NCBI RefSeq assembly: GCF_034479555.1
Contig: NZ_CP140151.1
Span: 806,001 to 870,000 of the forward strand
Direction of reading: 5' to 3'
Length of the DNA stretch: 64,000 nt
Source: Chromohalobacter canadensis
GTDB lineage: Bacteria; Pseudomonadota; Gammaproteobacteria; Pseudomonadales; Halomonadaceae
Shown: positions 1 through 11,306 of the stretch, piece after piece
How positions within the stretch are numbered: position 1 is the first letter of the stretch
Layout of the letters: the number at the start of each line of letters is the position of its first letter
Program-made: the position numbers and the translations under genes
Notes under the pieces: model-generated
Told to the model about the DNA's origin: nothing
The model's input: the letters and a program-made list of their open reading frames with translations, nothing else
Database searches by the model: none

Positions 1-1325
1 AGTTGCGCGGCGCTGTCGCCGCGACGGGTGTCGTCGAGGCCATCGGCCCGCTCGGGGTACTCGAAGCGCGGCGTGCGCATCACGAAGGCCGGCGCGATGG
101 CAAGCCCCGGCGATGCCGGCACGGCGGGATGCGCGACGTCGTCTTCCAAGGGCGCGGGGAGGCTCTCATCCTCATCGACAGGTGCCTCAAACGACGCCTC
201 CTGAAGAGGTGTCACGTGCTCACCGAGGCCATCCCTGACGGCCGCGACAAGAGCTTCCAGTGCCTCGCTGGCGCCATCCCCTTCGGCGGAGAACACCAGC
301 GTCTGGCCACGTCGCGCACCCAATCCGATGACCTTGGTCAGACTCGCCGCCGAGACCGCCTCAGCACTGCCCTCGAGCAGACGCACCTTGACCGGCATGG
401 TTTGGCGTCGGGCAACCTGCACCAGTTGTTTGGCCGGCCGCGCATGCAGCCCGTGGGCATTGAGTACCGTCGCGCGCGCAGTCTCCGCTTCGGCGGACTC
501 ACCGGACAGCCGCGCCAGCAGTGTCGCGGCGTCGGCATCGGCGAGGCTCTCGCCGTCACCGGCATCCAGCAGGCTACCCAGGCGTTCGAGCAAACCGCGA
601 TGCGCATCACCTTGCGCCGCCAGACAGAACACCGCATTGACCGGCCCCTTGGGGCCCGAGAAGGCCTGTTCCGGCGTCGCCACGCCCAGCGTCGGCGTGA
701 TGACGCCCTGGGCACTGCTCACCAGCCATAATCCCTGGCCCAGCGCTACCGGCTCCAGCGTGTTGATCTCGGCCACGAAGCTGCTATCCACGCTGCCCAC
801 CTGGCGCAAGCGCGCCGCGGCGGCCAGCGCCAGCTCGAAGCGATCGCGCGCGGGGAACCCCAGGCACAGCGTATCGGCATCCAGACGCGCCTCGACCGGT
901 GCTTTGGACAACAGCGTAATGATCTCTTCGCGGCTGTCGGCAGCCGCCAGACGCTCAGCTACGCCATCGCGATCGAGCACGTGCGTCAACTGGCGCAGAA
1001 TATCGAGATGCTCGTCGCTCTGCGCGGCGATGGTCACCAGCAAGGTGACGCGTTGCCCATCATGCCATTCGATACCATCGGGAAATTGCAGCACCCGCAC
1101 GCCGGTGGTCTTGACGTGTTCGCGACTCTCGGGAGTGCCGTGAGGAATGGTAATACCATTGCCCAGGTAGGTCGACGACTGCGCCTCGCGCTCGTGCAAG
1201 CCGTCACGGTAACCGGGCGCCACACGGCCGGCCTCGACCAAGGCCTCGCCAGCCTGATTCAAGGCATCGCGCCAATCATCGGCGTGCCGGTCGAGTAGAA
1301 CGTCTTCGCTTGTCAGTGTCAGCAT
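1..1325 (-). CDS. fruB: Fructose PTS multiphosphoryl transfer protein (EIIA-HPr-EI), 3' end outside window
   Basis: Cytoplasmic phosphoryl carrier that passes phosphate from PEP to the fructose-specific EII permease. Reading on the minus strand from the ATG at 1325, the protein starts with an EIIA-Fru domain (about residues 1-145, active-site histidine in GITIPHG). A linker leads to an HPr domain with the histidine motif GLHARPA near residue 290. After an acidic linker the start of an Enzyme I domain (ASPGLAIAPAF) runs off the left edge, so about 441 residues are visible. The order EIIA-HPr-EI is typical of proteobacterial FruB. fruK and fruA are expected further left. It is divergent from fruR and probably controlled by it through the sites in the shared gap. 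Confidence 0.93.
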   Translation of the reverse strand, partial: MLTLTSEDVLLDRHADDWRDALNQAGEALVEAGRVAPGYRDGLHEREAQSSTYLGNGITIPHGTPESREHVKTTGVRVLQFPDGIEWHDGQRVTLLVTIAAQSDEHLDILRQLTHVLDRDGVAERLAAADSREEIITLLSKAPVEARLDADTLCLGFPARDRFELALAAAARLRQVGSVDSSFVAEINTLEPVALGQGLWLVSSAQGVITPTLGVATPEQAFSGPKGPVNAVFCLAAQGDAHRGLLERLGSLLDAGDGESLADADAATLLARLSGESAEAETARATVLNAHGLHARPAKQLVQVARRQTMPVKVRLLEGSAEAVSAASLTKVIGLGARRGQTLVFSAEGDGASEALEALVAAVRDGLGEHVTPLQEASFEAPVDEDESLPAPLEDDVAHPAVPASPGLAIAPAFVMRTPRFEYPERADGLDDTRRGDSAAQ

Positions 1326-1423
1326 GGAGATCTCCAGAATGCCGCCGGAACGGAGCCGTCCGTTCCGCGGGTAAGGCCAACGATCACGCCCGACGTGGTT
1401 CCTGCATAGAGGAATAAGCACCG

Positions 1424-1525
1424 TTGAATCGGGACATGCCGACGATTGGATGCCAACCATCCGGCGGTTGCGGATGACGGGCTGAATCGTGTCAGCTATC
1501 TTGAAGGCAATGCTGAAACGTTCAC
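1424..1525. promoter_or_regulatory. Divergent fruB/fruR control region with three Cra/FruR-like half-sites
   Basis: The 315-base gap 1326-1640 holds three copies of TGAAWCG, the core of the Cra/FruR operator: TGAATCG at 1425-1431, TGAATCG at 1483-1489 and TGAAACG at 1514-1520. The middle copy lies in the imperfect palindrome GCTGAATCGTGTCAGC (1481-1496). The last one reads GCTGAAACGTTCAC (1512-1525), close to the enterobacterial Cra consensus. The motifs are seen. Binding by the adjacent LacI-type protein is inferred. Confidence 0.6.
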
Positions 1526-1640
1526 CACGATTTATCAAGCCGCACGGGACTAGACCTTCGCAGGGGCGGACAAGCAAGACCGCGTGTCAGCCTCTAGAAT
1601 AGGCGCTTTTGTATCGTCGGCTCATTCAAGGAAGACATCC

Positions 1641-2654
1641 ATGACTCTCGCAGAAATCGCTCGACTGGCGGGCGTCTCGCGTACCACGGCCAGTTACGTG
1701 ATCAACGGCCAGGCCGCCGAGCGGCGCATCCGCCCCGAGACGGTGGCGCACGTCATGGCCGTGGTTGCTAAGCATGACTACCGTATCGATGCCCAGGCGG
1801 CGGCGCTGCGTCGGGGCGCGAGCCGCACGCTGGGCTTCATCGTGCCGGACCTGGAAAACACCAGTTACGCCCGCCTGGCCAAGCGTCTGGAGAATGGCGC
1901 GCGCCGTCTGGGCTATCAGTTGCTGATCGCGGGCTCGGACGATGACCCAGACACCGAACGCGAGCTGGCGCGTGCCTTGCGCGCCCAGCGCTGCGATGCC
2001 CTTATCGTCGCCAGCAGCCTGGCCATGGATGACCCGTTCTATCCCGACCTAATGGCGAGTGGTCTGCCGATCATTGCGCTCGACCGCGCCCTAGACCCCG
2101 AACGCGTGGTCTGTGTAGTCAGCAACAACCATCAGGCTGCCGGCGCTCTGACGCGCTCGGTGCTCGACGCCGAGGTCGCTCGCATCGCTTGGCTGGATGC
2201 AGTGCCGGAGCTGTCGATCAGTGTGGAACGGCGGGCAGGCTTTCTGGAGACGGTTCGCGAGGCATCTCTCGACGACCCGATATTGCTCAGCGGTGCGCGC
2301 TACGATCGTGCTACCGGTGCGGCACTCATGAGGCGACTGATCGACGAACATGGCATTCCCGATGCTCTCGTCACTGCGTCCTATGTGCTGCTCGATGGCG
2401 TCTTCGATGTTCTGCTCGAACAAGGGGGGCTACCCGAAGAGCTGCGTCTGGCGACATTCGGTGACGACCGTCTGCTGGACTTCCTACCTTTGGCGGTCAA
2501 CTCACTGCCCCAGCATCACGACCGCATCGCCGAGCTGGCCCTGACCCGTGCCATGCAGGCGGCATCCGGCGATTACCGTCCCGGCATCGATATCATCGAA
2601 CGCTCGCTGCACGATCGCCGAGCTCTCAAACGGACACATGCACCGATTGGTTGA
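1641..2654 (+). CDS. fruR: LacI-family fructose operon repressor (FruR/Cra)
   Basis: Transcription factor of 337 residues. An N-terminal LacI helix-turn-helix (TLAEIARLAGVSRTTASYVING, first 22 residues) is followed by a periplasmic-binding-protein-like effector domain. The ATG at 1641 is preferred over one 57 bases upstream. It gives the usual MTLAEIA start and has an AAGGAAG ribosome binding site at 1629-1635. Divergent orientation from the fructose PTS gene fruB and the TGAAWCG sites between them support FruR. In the family, DNA binding is relieved by fructose-1-phosphate. That ligand is inferred here, not visible. Confidence 0.9.
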   Translation: MTLAEIARLAGVSRTTASYVINGQAAERRIRPETVAHVMAVVAKHDYRIDAQAAALRRGASRTLGFIVPDLENTSYARLAKRLENGARRLGYQLLIAGSDDDPDTERELARALRAQRCDALIVASSLAMDDPFYPDLMASGLPIIALDRALDPERVVCVVSNNHQAAGALTRSVLDAEVARIAWLDAVPELSISVERRAGFLETVREASLDDPILLSGARYDRATGAALMRRLIDEHGIPDALVTASYVLLDGVFDVLLEQGGLPEELRLATFGDDRLLDFLPLAVNSLPQHHDRIAELALTRAMQAASGDYRPGIDIIERSLHDRRALKRTHAPIG

Positions 2655-2729
2655 CCTGCGGCATTGGCCCAAGCTCGCACAACTGTCCATGCTTTCTTCG
2701 GGATTGTCATTCATCCGACGAGGCACGTC

Positions 2730-3392
2730 ATGAAAGAGCAAGAGCTACCACTGCAAGACCGTCGAGACGCCGGCCGGCGCCTCGCCCAGCGATTACAAGG
2801 CCATGTTGACGCTTCGGCTCTCGTACTGGGTCTCCCCCGTGGCGGGGTGCCGGTTGCTGCCGAGATCGCGCATGCTCTAGGCGCCACACTCGATGTGATG
2901 GTAGTCCGCAAGCTGGGGGTGCCCGGTCACGAGGAATTCGCCATGGGCGCCATCGCCAGCGGTGGCGTACAGGTACTCGACAAACCCCTTATCCAGCGGC
3001 TGGGCGTCGACGAACGGAGACTCGAATCGGTCATCGACCATGAGCGCCACGAACTCGAGCGTCGCGAACACGCGTTTCGCGGCGACCGAGCTTACCCCTC
3101 GCTCACCGGCCGGCAAGTGATACTGGTCGACGATGGCATAGCCACCGGTGCAACCATGCGCGCGGCGATTCACGCGGTGCGCCGCCTAGGCGCCGAGCAC
3201 TGCACTCTGGCGGTGCCGGTGGCAGCTCCCGAGAGCCTCGAGGCCCTGCGCCCCGAGGTCGATCACGTCGTATGTCTGGCAGCGCCGGAACACTTTGCCT
3301 CGGTGGGTCAGTGGTACCGGCATTTCGACCAGACCAGCGACGCCGAGGTGAGCACCTGCTTGCGCCGTTCGAATGACACAGGCACGACATGA
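2730..3392 (+). CDS. Phosphoribosyltransferase family protein
   Basis: A 220-residue type I phosphoribosyltransferase-fold protein. The PRPP-binding signature is VILVDDGIATGATMRAAI near residues 130-147, and an upstream LGLPRGGVPVAAEIA segment (about residues 34-48) is typical of the subgroup related to the PRTase domain of mycobacterial Rv0571c. The ATG at 2730 has GAGG at 2720-2723; an upstream in-frame ATG at 2664 lacks a comparable site. It lies 75 bases behind fruR in the same direction and may be co-transcribed. The substrate base cannot be deduced. It could act in purine salvage or on a modified nucleotide. Confidence 0.8.
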   Translation: MKEQELPLQDRRDAGRRLAQRLQGHVDASALVLGLPRGGVPVAAEIAHALGATLDVMVVRKLGVPGHEEFAMGAIASGGVQVLDKPLIQRLGVDERRLESVIDHERHELERREHAFRGDRAYPSLTGRQVILVDDGIATGATMRAAIHAVRRLGAEHCTLAVPVAAPESLEALRPEVDHVVCLAAPEHFASVGQWYRHFDQTSDAEVSTCLRRSNDTGTT

Positions 3393-3394
3393 AA

Positions 3395-3419
3395 CGTAAG
3401 CGCCTTTAAGACGCTTACG
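3395..3419. terminator. Inverted repeat between convergent PRTase and rsd genes
   Basis: Perfect 8-bp stem CGTAAGCG (3395-3402) and CGCTTACG (3412-3419) with a 9-base loop. It lies between two convergent genes and includes the rsd stop codon. There is no long T-run, so a bidirectional terminator is inferred only from position and stem. Confidence 0.4.
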
Positions 3420-3924
3420 ATAAGGCACGCGGTGTGGAGGAGTCTTCAACGCCGGAAGACGGTGCGTGCACAGCATGCAACCGTGCGATCAGGTGATCCT
3501 CGAGCGCGAAGCGCTCGGTAAGCGCCTTGCTCAGGCGCTCTAGCCAGGCCGGCAGACGCGTCACGTAGTGCTGGCAGCGCGTCGGCGTCGAATAGTCGTT
3601 GTCGAACTCCAGCACCATCTGCGTGGACATTTCCAGTCTTCCGAGCAGACGGTCGGCCAGAGCCAGGGCGTCTCGATCATCGAACGCCACTGCCTCGTCG
3701 CGCAGCTTCGGATAGACTTCGAAATGACCACCGCTGATGTAGTCCATCAGGGCTTCGCTGAAGGCATCGATACGTGCCTTGGAAACCGACTCCAGCTCCG
3801 CGTCGCAGGCCTCGCGCAGCTCCATCAGAGTCACCAGCATGTCATAGCGTTGTTGTAGCCAGCGGTCGATGAGCGTGTGCACCCCGCCCCAACGCTCAAG
3901 GGCCGTCTTGGTATCTTCCAGCAT
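3415..3924 (-). CDS. rsd: Anti-sigma-70 factor Rsd/AlgQ family
   Basis: A 169-residue, mainly helical, acidic protein. The N-terminal RWGGVHTLIDRWLQQRYDML segment and the overall length match the Rsd/AlgQ (regulator of sigma D) family. Family members bind sigma-70 region 4 and free core RNA polymerase for alternative sigma factors in stationary phase. In pseudomonads the homologue AlgQ affects alginate and virulence genes. The start at 3924 has AGGAGA a few bases upstream. The gene lies downstream of dsbB in the same direction with a hairpin between them. No DNA-binding domain is visible, as expected. Confidence 0.85.
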   Translation of the reverse strand: MLEDTKTALERWGGVHTLIDRWLQQRYDMLVTLMELREACDAELESVSKARIDAFSEALMDYISGGHFEVYPKLRDEAVAFDDRDALALADRLLGRLEMSTQMVLEFDNDYSTPTRCQHYVTRLPAWLERLSKALTERFALEDHLIARLHAVHAPSSGVEDSSTPRALS

Positions 3925-3972
3925 GATGAGTCTCTCCTGTCATGGCCGCACAGGCCACTTCCCTGACATTGA

Positions 3973-3998
3973 GGAAGGCGGCTCTCCTGCCGCCTTCC
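3973..3998 (-). terminator. Hairpin downstream of dsbB
   Basis: A 9-bp stem GGAAGGCGG (3973-3981) / CCGCCTTCC (3990-3998) starts six bases behind the dsbB stop. No U-run follows on the minus strand, so it may terminate weakly or separate dsbB from rsd. Confidence 0.45.
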
Positions 3999-4004
3999 CG
4001 CCCC

Positions 4005-4529
4005 TCAACGGCGGCGAATCACGATACCGGCCAGCATCCCCAATGGAATCAGTAGCAGCACGGCGAACCCCACCAGCGTCCATTGCGGTATCGACATGCC
4101 CAACAGCAAGCCGTGTATCTCGGCGCACTCCCCCGAGCCTGAAAGCACTCGCGAGATTACGCTCCACAATGGCAGCACTTCCATCATGTAGTCCAGTCCT
4201 GGACCGCAACTGGGCACACTTTCCGAAGGCAGCGACTGCAACCACACATGGCGCGCGGCAACCGCCACACCTAGTGCCGCAGCCAGGGCGCCCAAGCCGG
4301 CATAGACGCCGCGCCCGACACGTCCTACAGGATTGTGCACCGCTCCCACGGCGAAGACGAGCGCCGCTAGCAAGACCGCAATGCGCTGCCCTATGCACAG
4401 CGGACAAGGCGTCAACCCATAGACATATTGCAATACCAAGGCCACGCCCATCATCAGCACGCACATCGCCAGGCCCAGCAAGCAGCCTCGACGCACGTTC
4501 ATCGCGGCCAATCGGGTAATCATCGTCAC
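4005..4529 (-). CDS. dsbB: Disulfide bond formation protein B
   Basis: Inner-membrane quinone reductase of 174 residues that reoxidises DsbA. Four hydrophobic segments are visible. The first periplasmic loop carries the redox pair TPCPLC (near residues 40-45). The second loop holds cysteines in VPSCGPG and GSGECAE, equivalent to the C104/C130 pair of the E. coli protein. Length and topology match DsbB. It lies between gshA and rsd, all on the minus strand. No dsbA is in the window. Confidence 0.92.
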   Translation of the reverse strand: MTMITRLAAMNVRRGCLLGLAMCVLMMGVALVLQYVYGLTPCPLCIGQRIAVLLAALVFAVGAVHNPVGRVGRGVYAGLGALAAALGVAVAARHVWLQSLPSESVPSCGPGLDYMMEVLPLWSVISRVLSGSGECAEIHGLLLGMSIPQWTLVGFAVLLLIPLGMLAGIVIRRR

Positions 4530-4580
4530 GTCTCCTCAGGCAATCCGACTCGTTTCGTGTTGGGTCTTCGCTTCGCTCAT

Positions 4581-4616
4581 GAAAAGGCCTGTGCCGCAGT
4601 TGCGGCACAGGCCTTG
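4581..4616 (-). terminator. Rho-independent terminator of gshA
   Basis: Perfect 14-bp stem AGGCCTGTGCCGCA (4585-4598) / TGCGGCACAGGCCT (4601-4614). On the minus strand it is followed by a short T-run (complement of GAAAA at 4581-4585). It lies 15 bases behind the gshA stop. Confidence 0.8.
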
Positions 4617-4630
4617 GACAACGTTTCGAC

Positions 4631-6226
4631 TCACGCGACGCTGAGAGGTTTACCTGCACGCTCGAAATAATGCGCCAGGAAGGTCGCGAAATCCTCGTGA
4701 TCGGCGCGTTCGATATCGCCTTGCTGCTGATGCGAGGTCTCGACGAGCTGCTCGAACAACGCCTCGCGCGCCCGATCCATAGGCGCTTCGCGTAACTCGG
4801 CCGCCTGTTGCTCGGCCAGGGCACGCGCTTGATCAAGATATTCGACGCCTTCGTTGACCAACTGGGCGTAAAGCTGGCCGGACGGCGTCAATTCGGGGTC
4901 GTCGAGGCGCGGCGCGAGCGCCGCGAGGGCGTCGCGATGCGGCGTGCCCTCTTCATTGGTGTCGAGCAGCTCGGCGACACCGTCGAGCTCAGCGAAGATG
5001 TCGTGGCTCCAGTCGCGCAAATAGCGCTGGCGATCGCCGACACTCAGCTTGAGCTCAGGATCACGGCCGCGCTCCACGACCAGGCGGCGGTTGTCGTCGA
5101 GGCGATCGCACTCCTCGTCGGGAATCCACGGGCTCTCGGAGAGCAGACACCACATCAGGAAGGTATCCAAAAAGCGCATCTGCGTCTCGTCGATACCCAG
5201 GGGCGTGAAAGGATCGAGATCCAGACAGCGCACCTCGATGTATTCGACACCACGCGCCTCTAGCGCCTGGGTGGGCGTCTCGTCGTGACGCGCCACTCGC
5301 TTGGGACGAATGTCGCTGTAATACTCGTTTTCGATCTGCAGGATATTGGCGTTGAGTTGGCGCCAGTCGCCGTCCACATTGACGCCGAAACGCTGATAGT
5401 CCGGCCATGGCGTGCTGATCGCATGGCGTAGCGTACCCACGTAGTTGGACAACGAGTTGAAGCAGATCTTGAGCTGCTCCTGCACCTTGTTCTGATAGCC
5501 AAGATCGGACATACGCAGGCTTGTGGCGTAACGTCCTGCCAATGTGTGCTCGCCCAGCGCTTCGAGATGATCGGGTGCCGGACCGGTCAGGAAGCTACGA
5601 TCCAACGCCGGCGACGCTCCGAACAGGTACAGCAACAACCAGCTGTGACGCCGGAAGTTGCGGATCAGATCGAAATAGCGGCTGGAGCGATAGCCCTCCA
5701 GGCTCTCACCGTCGCGGCCTTCGAGCTCACGCAGCATCGGCCACAGGTTCTCGGGTAGCGAGACGTTGTAGTGAACACCGGCGATGGACTGCATGATGCG
5801 CCCGTAACGCACGTCGAGCCCCTTGCGGTAGACGTGCTTCATGGTGCCGACATTGGAGGTGCCGTAATCGGCAATGGTCACGCTGTCGTTGCCATCCAGG
5901 CGGCTCGGCATGCTTGCCGGCCAGATCAATTCATCGCCGAGCTGCCGATAGCTGTAGCGCAGTAGATCACCGAGAAACGCCAGGGCGTCGTCGGGGCGAC
6001 AGTAGACCGGCGTAATGTACTCGAGCAATGCTTCCGAGTAATCGGTGGTGATATAGGGATGCGCGAGCTTGGAGCCCAGGGCATGGGGATGGGGCGTTTG
6101 GGCGATGCGCCCGGCGCCATCGACGCGCAAGCCTTCTTTCTCGATGCCGCGGCGCAAGCGGCCGAATCGCCCTTGGCGAGCCAGCCCGTGCATGCGCTGA
6201 ATGGCGGTGGCGAGTGTTTCGGACAA
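4631..6226 (-). CDS. gshA: Glutamate-cysteine ligase
   Basis: First enzyme of glutathione synthesis: ATP-dependent joining of L-glutamate and L-cysteine. The proteobacterial class shows in GIEKEGLRV near the N-terminus, YITTDYSEALLEYITPV and ENEYYSDIRPKR. The start is uncertain. A TTG at 6226 (protein 531 residues, beginning LSETLATAIQRM) has GAGGGA seven bases upstream and gives close to the 518-residue E. coli length. The in-frame ATG at 6298 would add 24 residues that look non-conserved. A strong terminator follows. Glutathione made here could serve the GST encoded near 54 kb. Confidence 0.92.
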   Translation of the reverse strand: MSETLATAIQRMHGLARQGRFGRLRRGIEKEGLRVDGAGRIAQTPHPHALGSKLAHPYITTDYSEALLEYITPVYCRPDDALAFLGDLLRYSYRQLGDELIWPASMPSRLDGNDSVTIADYGTSNVGTMKHVYRKGLDVRYGRIMQSIAGVHYNVSLPENLWPMLRELEGRDGESLEGYRSSRYFDLIRNFRRHSWLLLYLFGASPALDRSFLTGPAPDHLEALGEHTLAGRYATSLRMSDLGYQNKVQEQLKICFNSLSNYVGTLRHAISTPWPDYQRFGVNVDGDWRQLNANILQIENEYYSDIRPKRVARHDETPTQALEARGVEYIEVRCLDLDPFTPLGIDETQMRFLDTFLMWCLLSESPWIPDEECDRLDDNRRLVVERGRDPELKLSVGDRQRYLRDWSHDIFAELDGVAELLDTNEEGTPHRDALAALAPRLDDPELTPSGQLYAQLVNEGVEYLDQARALAEQQAAELREAPMDRAREALFEQLVETSHQQQGDIERADHEDFATFLAHYFERAGKPLSVA

Positions 6227-6335
6227 GATAAATTCCCTCACGTCTGGGAAAAGCGCAGCTTTCCCTGGTGTCACCGGTGGATCGTGGCTCGCCGGCATCG
6301 CCGGACGATCTCATGTGTGCGGCTAACGGAAACAT

Positions 6336-6355
6336 CGCCGAGGACAACCTCGGCG
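6336..6355. other. Hairpin in the tex-gshA intergenic region
   Basis: Perfect 8-bp stem CGCCGAGG (6336-6343), ACAA loop, CCTCGGCG (6348-6355). It lies 110 bases upstream of the gshA start and 90 bases behind tex. A T6 tract on the minus strand (complement of 6384-6389) lies between tex and this hairpin. It may be a tex terminator remnant or a gshA leader structure. The rest of 6227-6443 shows nothing else I can name. Confidence 0.35.
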
Positions 6356-6443
6356 GATCGTCGGCCCCTGAGCGCGCCGCATTAAAAAACCATTATGGAG
6401 GCGGCCGGCCACCTTTCAAGGCAAATCGCGCGCACGAGGCGTT

Positions 6444-8771
<2,328 letters not shown>

Positions 8772-8820
8772 GATGTCCTTGACGTTCTCCGGGCCGGGCG
8801 CGAGACGCTCGGCAAAACCT

Positions 8821-8842
8821 CGGCCCGCGATAGCGCGGGCCG
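8821..8842 (-). terminator. Hairpin between msrB and tex
   Basis: Stem CGGCCCGCG (8821-8829) / CGCGGGCCG (8834-8842) with an ATAG loop. On the minus strand it is followed by AGGTTTTG, about 90 bases behind msrB. A terminator of msrB is plausible. It could also lie in the tex leader, 50 bases before that start. Confidence 0.45.
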
Positions 8843-8931
8843 GCATGTCGAAAGCCGTTTGTCGAAAACGACCTGTCACAGAAGTGGCGACAAGGTATCA
8901 CAACCGCCGGCGCGACGCAGATGGCGCTTCC

Positions 8932-9438
8932 TTATCCCGTCTCGTCGGGCACGAACCGCAGCGCCAGGCCATTGTTGCACCAGCGCAGGCCGGTCGGCTC
9001 GGGACCGTCCTCGAAGACGTGGCCCTGATGCCCGCCACAACGCGCGCAGTGGTACTCGGTACGTGGAATCAGCAACACGAAGTCCAGTTCTGTCAGCAGA
9101 TGGCCTTCGATATGGTCGAAGAAGCTCGGCCAGCCAGTGCCGGAGTCATACTTGGTCCGCGAGGAGAAAAGCGGCAAGTCACAACCGGCACAGCGATATT
9201 CACCGGCGCGCGTCTCCTTGTCGAGCGGACTGCTACCTGCCGGCTCGGTATCGGCCTCACGCAGAATACGATAGCGCTCTTTGCTGAGTCGCTCGCGCCA
9301 CTCGGCGTCATCGAGCGTGAGCACCTCGACATCCGCGCCCCGTTCCAGCGACAACTTGGGGCGTGCCAGGACGAAACCCGGCACTGCACCCAGGATTCCC
9401 GCGACACCCAACCAGCCCAAAAAACGACGGCGATGCAT
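8932..9438 (-). CDS. msrB: Exported peptide-methionine (R)-S-oxide reductase
   Basis: Repairs methionine-R-sulfoxide in proteins. The 168-residue protein has the MsrB fold signatures: two zinc pairs (RCAGC and HCARC), GTGWPSF, GHQGHVFEDGP, and the catalytic cysteine region RWCNNGLALRF where many homologues read RYCINS. The first 25 residues contain RRRFLGW followed by a hydrophobic stretch ending in VLA, which looks like a twin-arginine export signal. A periplasmic location is therefore inferred, unlike cytoplasmic E. coli MsrB. No partner reductase gene is adjacent. Confidence 0.9.
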   Translation of the reverse strand: MHRRRFLGWLGVAGILGAVPGFVLARPKLSLERGADVEVLTLDDAEWRERLSKERYRILREADTEPAGSSPLDKETRAGEYRCAGCDLPLFSSRTKYDSGTGWPSFFDHIEGHLLTELDFVLLIPRTEYHCARCGGHQGHVFEDGPEPTGLRWCNNGLALRFVPDETG

Positions 9439-9460
9439 GACGTGTCCTCCTTGCGATACA

Positions 9461-9495
9461 TAACGGGGAGAGCCGATGGCCGACTCTCCCCGTTA
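9461..9495 (-). terminator. Hairpin behind pckA
   Basis: A 12-bp perfect stem TAACGGGGAGAG (9461-9472) / CTCTCCCCGTTA (9484-9495) lies 30 bases downstream of the pckA stop and 23 bases before msrB. No long U-run follows. It probably separates the two genes. Confidence 0.55.
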
Positions 9496-9525
9496 GAGGC
9501 GAATTCCACTGAATGGTTCGCTTCG

Positions 9526-11109
9526 TCAGGTCAGCGCAGGACCGGCGGCAACAATATCCTCGTCGACGCCTTCGAACTTGGCGAAGTTGGCGATGAACTT
9601 GTCTGCCAATACGCGCATGTGGCGTTCGTAGTCGGCGCTATCCGGCCACGCCTGACGCGGGTCGAGCAGCGTCGAGTCGACGCCCGGCACGGCCACCGGC
9701 ACGTCCAGGTTCAATCCCTCGATGTGACGCGTCTCGACGTCCTTGAGGTCGCCGTTCTGGATCGCCGCGATGATCGCCCGTGTGGTGGGAATGCTGAAGC
9801 GCGAGCCACCCTCGCCGTAGGCGCCACCGGTCCAACCGGTGTTGACTAGGTATACACGCGACTCGAAGGCCTCGACGCGCTTGACCAGCAGATCGGCGTA
9901 CTCGCGCGCCGGACGCGGGAAGAACGGCGCACCGAAGCAGGTCGAAAACGTCGCTTCCAGACCGGCAGAGGCGCCCATTTCGGTGGAGCCGACTTTGGCG
10001 GTGTAGCCGGATAGGAAGTGATAGGCGGCAGCTTCCTTGGACAATAGCGACACCGGCGGCAGCACCCCGCTCATGTCGCAGGTCAAAAAGATGATCGCAT
10101 TGGGCTCGCCGGCCAGGTTCTCGGGCACGCGCTTGTCGATGTGCTCGAGCGGATAGGCGGCGCGGGAATTCTGGGTCAGGCCGTCATCGCTATAATCGGG
10201 ATGGCGACACTCGTCGAGGACCACATTCTCGAGCACCGTACCGAAGCGAATGGCCTTCCAGATAAGAGGCTCATTCTTCTCCGAGAGGTCGATGCATTTG
10301 GCGTAGCAGCCGCCTTCCAGATTGAATACGGTGCCCTCTCCCCAACCATGTTCGTCGTCGCCGATCAGGTAGCGTTCAGGATCAGCGGAGAGCGTGGTCT
10401 TGCCGGTGCCCGAAAGACCGAAGAACAGCGTGGTTTCGCCATCCTCACCAACGTTGGCGCTGCAGTGCATGGGCAGTACGTCTTTCTCGGGCAACAGGAA
10501 GTTTTGCACCGAGAACATGGCCTTCTTCATCTCGCCGGCGTAGCGCATGCCGGCGATAAGCACGCGGCGCCGGGCGAAGTTGAGGATCACCGTGCCGTCG
10601 GAGTTCGTGCCGTCACGCTCGGGCACGCACTCGAAATGCGGCGCATTGAGGATGGTCCACTCGCTCTTGCCCTTGGGGTTGTAGCCTTCGGGACGCACGA
10701 ACAAGTTCCGCCCGAAAAGATTGTGCCAGGCGGTCTCGGTGGTGACACGAATCGGCAGGTAATACTCGGGGTCGGCACCGACATGCAATTCGGAGACGAA
10801 GTTGTCACCCTCGGCCAAGTAATCCTCGACACGCTCCCACAGCGCGTCGAACTTGTCGGCGTCGAACGGCTGATTGACGCTCCCCCAGTCGATCAAGTCC
10901 GCCGTGGAGGGCTCCTTGACGACGAAACGATCCTTCGGGGAGCGGCCGGTCCGCCGTCCGGTATTCGCCACGAAGGCACCGTTGTCGGCGAGATGGCCTT
11001 CACCGCGCACGATGGCATGCTCGATCAACGCGGCGCTGCTCAGATTGGTATGGGTTTGCACGGGACGTGCCTCGTGGGTTGCCGGGGAGGCGGCTGGGGT
11101 CGTGGTCAT
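9526..11109 (-). CDS. pckA: Phosphoenolpyruvate carboxykinase (ATP)
   Basis: Gluconeogenic enzyme converting oxaloacetate and ATP to phosphoenolpyruvate, CO2 and ADP. The 527-residue length fits the ATP-dependent class. The kinase-1a P-loop [11 protein letters not shown] lies near residue 235 and is followed by LIGDDEHGW, the metal-binding kinase-2 motif. AGGA precedes the ATG at 11109. It lies behind hslO-hslR-yrfG as in enterobacteria and pseudomonads, but a 197-base gap to hslO suggests its own promoter. In that gap I see no clear regulatory site. Confidence 0.96.
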   Translation of the reverse strand: MTTTPAASPATHEARPVQTHTNLSSAALIEHAIVRGEGHLADNGAFVANTGRRTGRSPKDRFVVKEPSTADLIDWGSVNQPFDADKFDALWERVEDYLAEGDNFVSELHVGADPEYYLPIRVTTETAWHNLFGRNLFVRPEGYNPKGKSEWTILNAPHFECVPERDGTNSDGTVILNFARRRVLIAGMRYAGEMKKAMFSVQNFLLPEKDVLPMHCSANVGEDGETTLFFGLSGTGKTTLSADPERYLIGDDEHGWGEGTVFNLEGGCYAKCIDLSEKNEPLIWKAIRFGTVLENVVLDECRHPDYSDDGLTQNSRAAYPLEHIDKRVPENLAGEPNAIIFLTCDMSGVLPPVSLLSKEAAAYHFLSGYTAKVGSTEMGASAGLEATFSTCFGAPFFPRPAREYADLLVKRVEAFESRVYLVNTGWTGGAYGEGGSRFSIPTTRAIIAAIQNGDLKDVETRHIEGLNLDVPVAVPGVDSTLLDPRQAWPDSADYERHMRVLADKFIANFAKFEGVDEDIVAAGPALT

Positions 11110-11306
11110 TATCGTGTCCTGGGCCCGGAGGGCGTTTCTCTCTCGTTAACCGATGCTTACTCGCCAGGGCCACCCGGACAATGGATTGCCTCTTGTGAGG
11201 ACAAGGCGAGACTGAGGGGCCGTCATTATGGCAAAAAGGCTCTGCGCGGAAAACGTCACCAGCACGCTGATGACACCGCACGCACTTGGGCATGACACGC
11301 GTCAGA

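Noticed and set aside
1..1143. Plus-strand open frames opposite fruB
   Set aside because: The minus strand carries clear EIIA, HPr and EI motifs; the plus frames do not resemble any protein.
10141..11295. A 384-codon plus-strand open frame opposite pckA
   Set aside because: Entirely complementary to the conserved pckA frame, with typical shadow composition and no motif.
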